Shown piece by piece: positions 61,254-64,000 of a DNA stretch of 64,000 nt. Source of the stretch: a bacterium (GTDB lineage: Bacteria > Vulcanimicrobiota > Vulcanimicrobiia > Vulcanimicrobiales > Vulcanimicrobiaceae); contig JAJYFL010000003.1 of the NCBI GenBank assembly GCA_021790935.1, positions 169,001 through 233,000 on the forward strand. Direction: 5' to 3'. Under the pieces are notes generated by a model that worked only from the letters and a program-made list of their open reading frames with translations, was not told the DNA's origin and searched no databases. The position numbers and the translations under genes were made by a program. The first letter of the stretch is position 1, and each line of letters starts with the position of its first letter.

Positions 61254-61781
61254 GCATCCAGCATACCATAGAGGGGAGGCGGCGGCGATAGAGCCGCGCT
61301 CCGCCAGTACGCGGTTCTCCACGCGGATTCGCCACCACAAGAGAAACGCGTTCAGGACCGAAAAAACGATCGCAATCTTCACGGCGCCGAAGACGAGCGG
61401 TACGAGTGCGATCTCTGCGGCGACGATAACGTAGTTCGGATGGCGCACGTAGCGGTATGGGCCTGCCCGTACGAGTGGAGCACCCGGTAGCGTAACGATC
61501 CGCGTCGTCCAAAACGGACCGAGACTTGCGAGTACCCACAGCCGCGCGCCTTGCAGTACGACGACGACCGCCAGAAGCGCGAGATTCGGTCGTGCCCCCG
61601 GCGAGACGAAAACGGCCAGCGAGATCAGCCACGCACCGTGAAGCACGAGGAAGAACGGGTACTGCTCCGCACCGGCCTCGCGGCCGCCGCGTGCGAGCAG
61701 GCGACGCGTATTCCGTGCTGCGTAGAACAGCTCGGCGAGCCGCTGCACGGCGAGTACTCCGAGTACCCAATACAGCGTCAG
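61254..61781 (-). CDS. Isoprenylcysteine carboxyl methyltransferase-like domain (BpsB/YpbQ-like), in frame with xfp
   Basis: About 176 residues of a multi-helix membrane protein with [20 protein letters not shown] near the start, several transmembrane helices, and the family motif [19 protein letters not shown] followed by [13 protein letters not shown], where YpbQ/BpsB proteins normally end. BpsB methylates alkylpyrones made by the type III polyketide synthase BpsA; the same gene pair occurs here. No stop codon separates it from xfp. The start is unclear: a CTG at 61781 overlapping the polyketide synthase stop, or a GTG at 61748. I treat it as a separate unit but fusion is possible. Confidence 0.8.
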
Positions 61782-62827
61782 CGGGCGGGCTCCAAAAGAA
61801 GAAACGCCGCAGTGAACCCAGGTCCCAGAGCCGTCATTAGTGCGCTCCGGCCTTTCGGAAGCGATTGAAAGGCGCGTTCGAGCACGAACATGACCGTCGC
61901 CGCGGACATATTGCCGTACTCGCGCAGAACCGCGCGTGAGTGCCGCAGATCGCCGCTGCCGATCCCGAACGCGGTTTCGAGTGCGTCGAGGACCTTTGCG
62001 CCGCCGGGATGGCACAGGTACTCGCCGAGTTCGTCGGCGCGGCGTTCGTTTCGCCCGAGAAAATCGTCCAGCACGCTCTTGAACCGCGTCGTAACGAGCG
62101 CCGGAATATCGCGCGAGAAGATCGCTCGCATCCCGTCGGCCTTTACGTCCCAGCCCATGATGCCCAGACTCTTCGGCCACGTGTACTCGCCGGAGGCGCC
62201 GATCTCCGGGCCGTCCCCGCCGCACGAGAGTATGGCCGCCGCGGCGCCATCCCCGAAGAGCGCGGTCGCGACGACGTTGCTCTTCGAGAAGTCGTCGCGA
62301 CGAAACGAAAGCGTACAGAGTTCGACAACCAAGAAGAGCACGTTCGCATCGGGATCCATCGCCGCCATGGTTGCGGCGCGCGCCAAGCCGATAACGCCGC
62401 CCGCACACCCGAGTCCGAATATCGGCAAGCGCCGGATCGTCCGTTTTAATTTCATGCGCTCGGCAAGTAAGGCGTCGAGGCTGGGCGTCGCGATCCCGGT
62501 CGTCGATACGACCACGACGGCGTCGATATCGTCAGGGCTCAACGCCGCGCGATCGAGCGCGGTCGTCGCCGCACGTTCCAAGAGGTCGAGCGCGGACTTC
62601 AGGTACGTGCGGTTGCGGTCCGGCCAATCGTGATCTCGCCCGTACCACTCGATCGGAACGCAGGAGTACCGAGTTTGGATGCCGGCGTTGAGAAAGACCG
62701 GCATGAGCCGTTCGATATGGCCGGCACGCGTGGCAAAGGCGCCCCGAAAGCGCTCGGCAACCTCCCGCTGGTCCAAGACGTATCGCGGTACGGCCGTAGC
62801 GACGGCCCCCAGGCGCGGTCGAGTCAT
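61778..62827 (-). CDS. Type III polyketide synthase (chalcone synthase-like, BpsA-like)
   Basis: A 349-residue thiolase-fold enzyme: catalytic Cys at about residue 141 in [15 protein letters not shown], His in [15 protein letters not shown] and Asn in [17 protein letters not shown], with [17 protein letters not shown] and [16 protein letters not shown]. Such enzymes extend fatty acyl starters with malonyl-CoA to alkylpyrones or alkylresorcinols. I start it at ATG 62827; the upstream extension is not conserved. The next gene is a BpsB-like methyltransferase, supporting an alkylpyrone methyl-ether product. A feruloyl-CoA synthetase-like gene diverges nearby and may provide an aromatic starter. 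Confidence 0.92.
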   Translation of the reverse strand: MTRPRLGAVATAVPRYVLDQREVAERFRGAFATRAGHIERLMPVFLNAGIQTRYSCVPIEWYGRDHDWPDRNRTYLKSALDLLERAATTALDRAALSPDDIDAVVVVSTTGIATPSLDALLAERMKLKRTIRRLPIFGLGCAGGVIGLARAATMAAMDPDANVLFLVVELCTLSFRRDDFSKSNVVATALFGDGAAAAILSCGGDGPEIGASGEYTWPKSLGIMGWDVKADGMRAIFSRDIPALVTTRFKSVLDDFLGRNERRADELGEYLCHPGGAKVLDALETAFGIGSGDLRHSRAVLREYGNMSAATVMFVLERAFQSLPKGRSALMTALGPGFTAAFLLLEPAR

Positions 62828-62973
62828 CAGATCTGGTCCGGTTCGTTCGCGGGCTCGGGCATCCCCGCGCGCCATCCAGGCGCCGGTTTCGCGCGCCCGG
62901 CGCTTGAGCGAAGCCTTTTTCGGATACAAGGTAGAGTCAGGCAACCGCACACCGCAAAGGGGTACCCAGCATC

Positions 62974-63531
62974 ATGCGCATCTCCTCGATCCTCGGCCTC
63001 ACCGTGCTAGCCCTACTTTTCAGCAGTCAGGCGGCTCTCGCCACGCCGCCTCCCGGAACTCGGCTCAGCGGAACCATTCAACAGACGGTCGACACCGCGC
63101 ACGCCTACGTCGGCCAAAGGGTCCAACTAACGGGCGTCACGTCCCCGGGCGCTAATGTCCACGGCGCGACGATGTACGGCCGCGTCACCAGCGTCGTGCG
63201 TGCCGGCCAAGGCCGCGCCGCACGCCTGCGAATTACCATGGACCGCCTGACGCTCCCGAGCGGCGAGAGCTACGCCGTCACCGGCGTCGTCACGGGGATG
63301 ACGGCTAACACGAAGAGCAACGCTCTCAAGGAAGCTGCCGGTGCGGTCGGCGGAATGATCGTCGGCAACATGCTCGGTAAGATGGTCTTTCACGCGAGCG
63401 GCGGCGGGCTCGTTGGAGCTGCCAGCGGCTTCCTTCTGGCAAAGAACAATCGCGAAAACATGACGGTCCCCGCAGGATCGACCGTCAACGTCCTTCTTTC
63501 AACGGCACGCCGCCAGGCAAGCCGCCCGTAG
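62974..63531 (+). CDS. Secreted protein of unknown function
   Basis: A 185-residue protein with a signal peptide (MRISSILGLTVLALLFSSQA, cleavage near ALA-T), a beta-rich region (LSGTIQQTVDTAHAYVGQRV...RVTSVVRAGQGRAARLRI) and a Gly/Ala/Met-rich helical segment (AAGAVGGMIVGNMLGKM...GGGLVGAASGFLLA) like a glycine-zipper membrane helix. AAAGGGG precedes the ATG. It diverges from the polyketide synthase. I know no family; perhaps an envelope protein. Confidence 0.65.
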   Translation: MRISSILGLTVLALLFSSQAALATPPPGTRLSGTIQQTVDTAHAYVGQRVQLTGVTSPGANVHGATMYGRVTSVVRAGQGRAARLRITMDRLTLPSGESYAVTGVVTGMTANTKSNALKEAAGAVGGMIVGNMLGKMVFHASGGGLVGAASGFLLAKNNRENMTVPAGSTVNVLLSTARRQASRP

Positions 63532-63553
63532 GAGGCAAGCTCGCGCGGGCGTT

Positions 63554-63573
63554 CTCCAGGATTTTTCCTGGAG
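63554..63573. repeat. Short stem-loop between the secreted protein and the CoA-ligase gene
   Basis: CTCCAGG (63554-63560) pairs with CCTGGAG (63567-63573) around a T-rich six-base loop. The T-run lies in the loop, not after the stem, so it is not a classic terminator. Confidence 0.4.
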
Positions 63574-63595
63574 CGCCCCGGAATACGGTGCTTCG

Positions 63596-64000
63596 ATGTT
63601 CGCACCGATCTCGGTCGAGGTGCTGCCGCGCGAGGATGGTTCGCTGCTCGTGCGCTCCGCACTGGAGCTCGGCTCCTACGCGAACGACGTGGGAGGCGTG
63701 CTCGCACAGTGGGCCGAGCGCGTACCCGATCGCATCTTTCTGGCCGAGCGCTCCGGAGATGGGTGGCGCCGCATCAGCTATGCAGAGACGTTCGGTCGCG
63801 TGCGCTCGATCGCGGCCGGGTTGCTCGAGCGTGGGCTAGATCGCGACACCCCGGTTGCGATTCTCTCCGAAAACTCGATCCGGCACGCGCTCCTTACGCT
63901 CGCCGGCTATTACGCGGGCGTTCCGATCGCCCCGATCTCGCCGGCTTACTCGACGCAGTTCCGCGATCTATCGCGGCTCAAACTCGTGCTGGACGCACTC
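63596..64000 (+). CDS. Feruloyl-CoA synthase-like AMP-dependent ligase, N-terminal part
   Basis: The first 135 residues of an adenylate-forming ligase, cut by the window edge. ERVPDRIFLAERSGDGWRRI (split) and the stretch AILSENSIRHALLTLAGYYA followed by GVPIAPISPAYSTQFRDL match the N-terminus of feruloyl-CoA synthases rather than generic acyl-CoA synthetases. These activate hydroxycinnamic acids to CoA thioesters. The start at ATG 63596 has no strong ribosome site. It might supply starter units to the nearby type III polyketide synthase, but that is inference. Confidence 0.75.
   Translation, partial: MFAPISVEVLPREDGSLLVRSALELGSYANDVGGVLAQWAERVPDRIFLAERSGDGWRRISYAETFGRVRSIAAGLLERGLDRDTPVAILSENSIRHALLTLAGYYAGVPIAPISPAYSTQFRDLSRLKLVLDAL

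Noticed and set aside
61782-62408. N-terminal extension of the phosphoketolase/methyltransferase frame across the polyketide synthase gene
   Set aside because: The upstream 200 codons lie out of frame within the polyketide synthase and read as Arg-rich nonsense; only the part after 61781 is family-like.

Overview
The window is a high-GC, densely packed bacterial chromosome segment dominated by one large flagellar and chemotaxis gene cluster read mainly on the minus strand. Several features recall Terrabacteria: a FlbD/MotE-like/TIGR02530 flagellar gene set, a second FliK-like + FhlB pair next to a sigma-28 gene, a GAAC-N4-GTTC type SOS box at recA, and a K+-independent membrane pyrophosphatase. 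With the many short NTGA gene overlaps and the secreted beta-propeller proteins, my best guess is a flagellated member of Candidatus Eremiobacterota (WPS-2) or a neighbouring lineage. This is inferred from gene content only; no rRNA gene is present to confirm it.

Layout: 1-2.8 kb holds the end of a CHAD protein, a hydantoinase B-like gene and a secreted unknown. 2.9-10.3 kb (minus strand) holds cheW, cheA, cheC, cheY, a PilZ protein, flhA and flhB. A plus-strand lipoprotein beta-propeller and a large hairpin repeat sit at 10.4-11.7 kb. 11.7-22 kb continues with fliR, fliQ, fliP, fliO, fliN, fliM, motB, motA, flbD, flgE, a TIGR02530-type gene, flgD and fliK. At 22-25.5 kb an aromatic amino acid block (DAHP synthase with its own attenuated promoter, then trpG and trpE) lies inside the flagellar gene order, with a repeat array between its parts. 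25.5-31.5 kb holds a MotE-like gene, fliJ, fliI, fliH, fliG and fliF, preceded by a sigma-28-type promoter. 31.7-40.8 kb is mostly housekeeping: purA, a GH125 mannosidase, hpt, a nuclease-like gene, a two-component pair, recX, recA, ftsY and a secreted phosphoesterase. 40.8-46.2 kb returns to motility: fhlB, a second fliK-like gene, a small flagellar protein, fliA, cheB and cheR. 46.2-64 kb is metabolic: a geranylgeranyl reductase-like oxidoreductase, hppA, an M48 protease, pyruvate:ferredoxin oxidoreductase with an NfnB-like partner, acetate kinase, phosphoketolase joined in frame to an isoprenylcysteine methyltransferase-like domain, a type III polyketide synthase and the start of a feruloyl-CoA synthetase-like gene.

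How the parts work together: the flagellar genes encode the export gate and ATPase, MS and C rings, hook proteins, stators, sigma-28 and a complete chemosensory core (CheA, CheW, CheY, CheR, CheB, CheC). Rod genes, filament genes and chemoreceptors are not in this window. Phosphoketolase plus acetate kinase give acetate and ATP from sugar phosphates. Pyruvate:ferredoxin oxidoreductase plus the NfnB-like protein would link pyruvate oxidation to ferredoxin and NAD(P)H.

The most unusual signals are (i) a repeat whose 86-nt core is almost identical at two loci but is enclosed by different 32-bp perfectly complementary arms, (ii) two miniature elements with TAGGAG-type terminal inverted repeats, each supplying the TAG stop codon of a flagellar gene, (iii) a Trp/Tyr-rich leader peptide with an apparently leaderless promoter ahead of DAHP synthase and upstream of fliK, and (iv) the stop-less junction between the methyltransferase-like domain and phosphoketolase.
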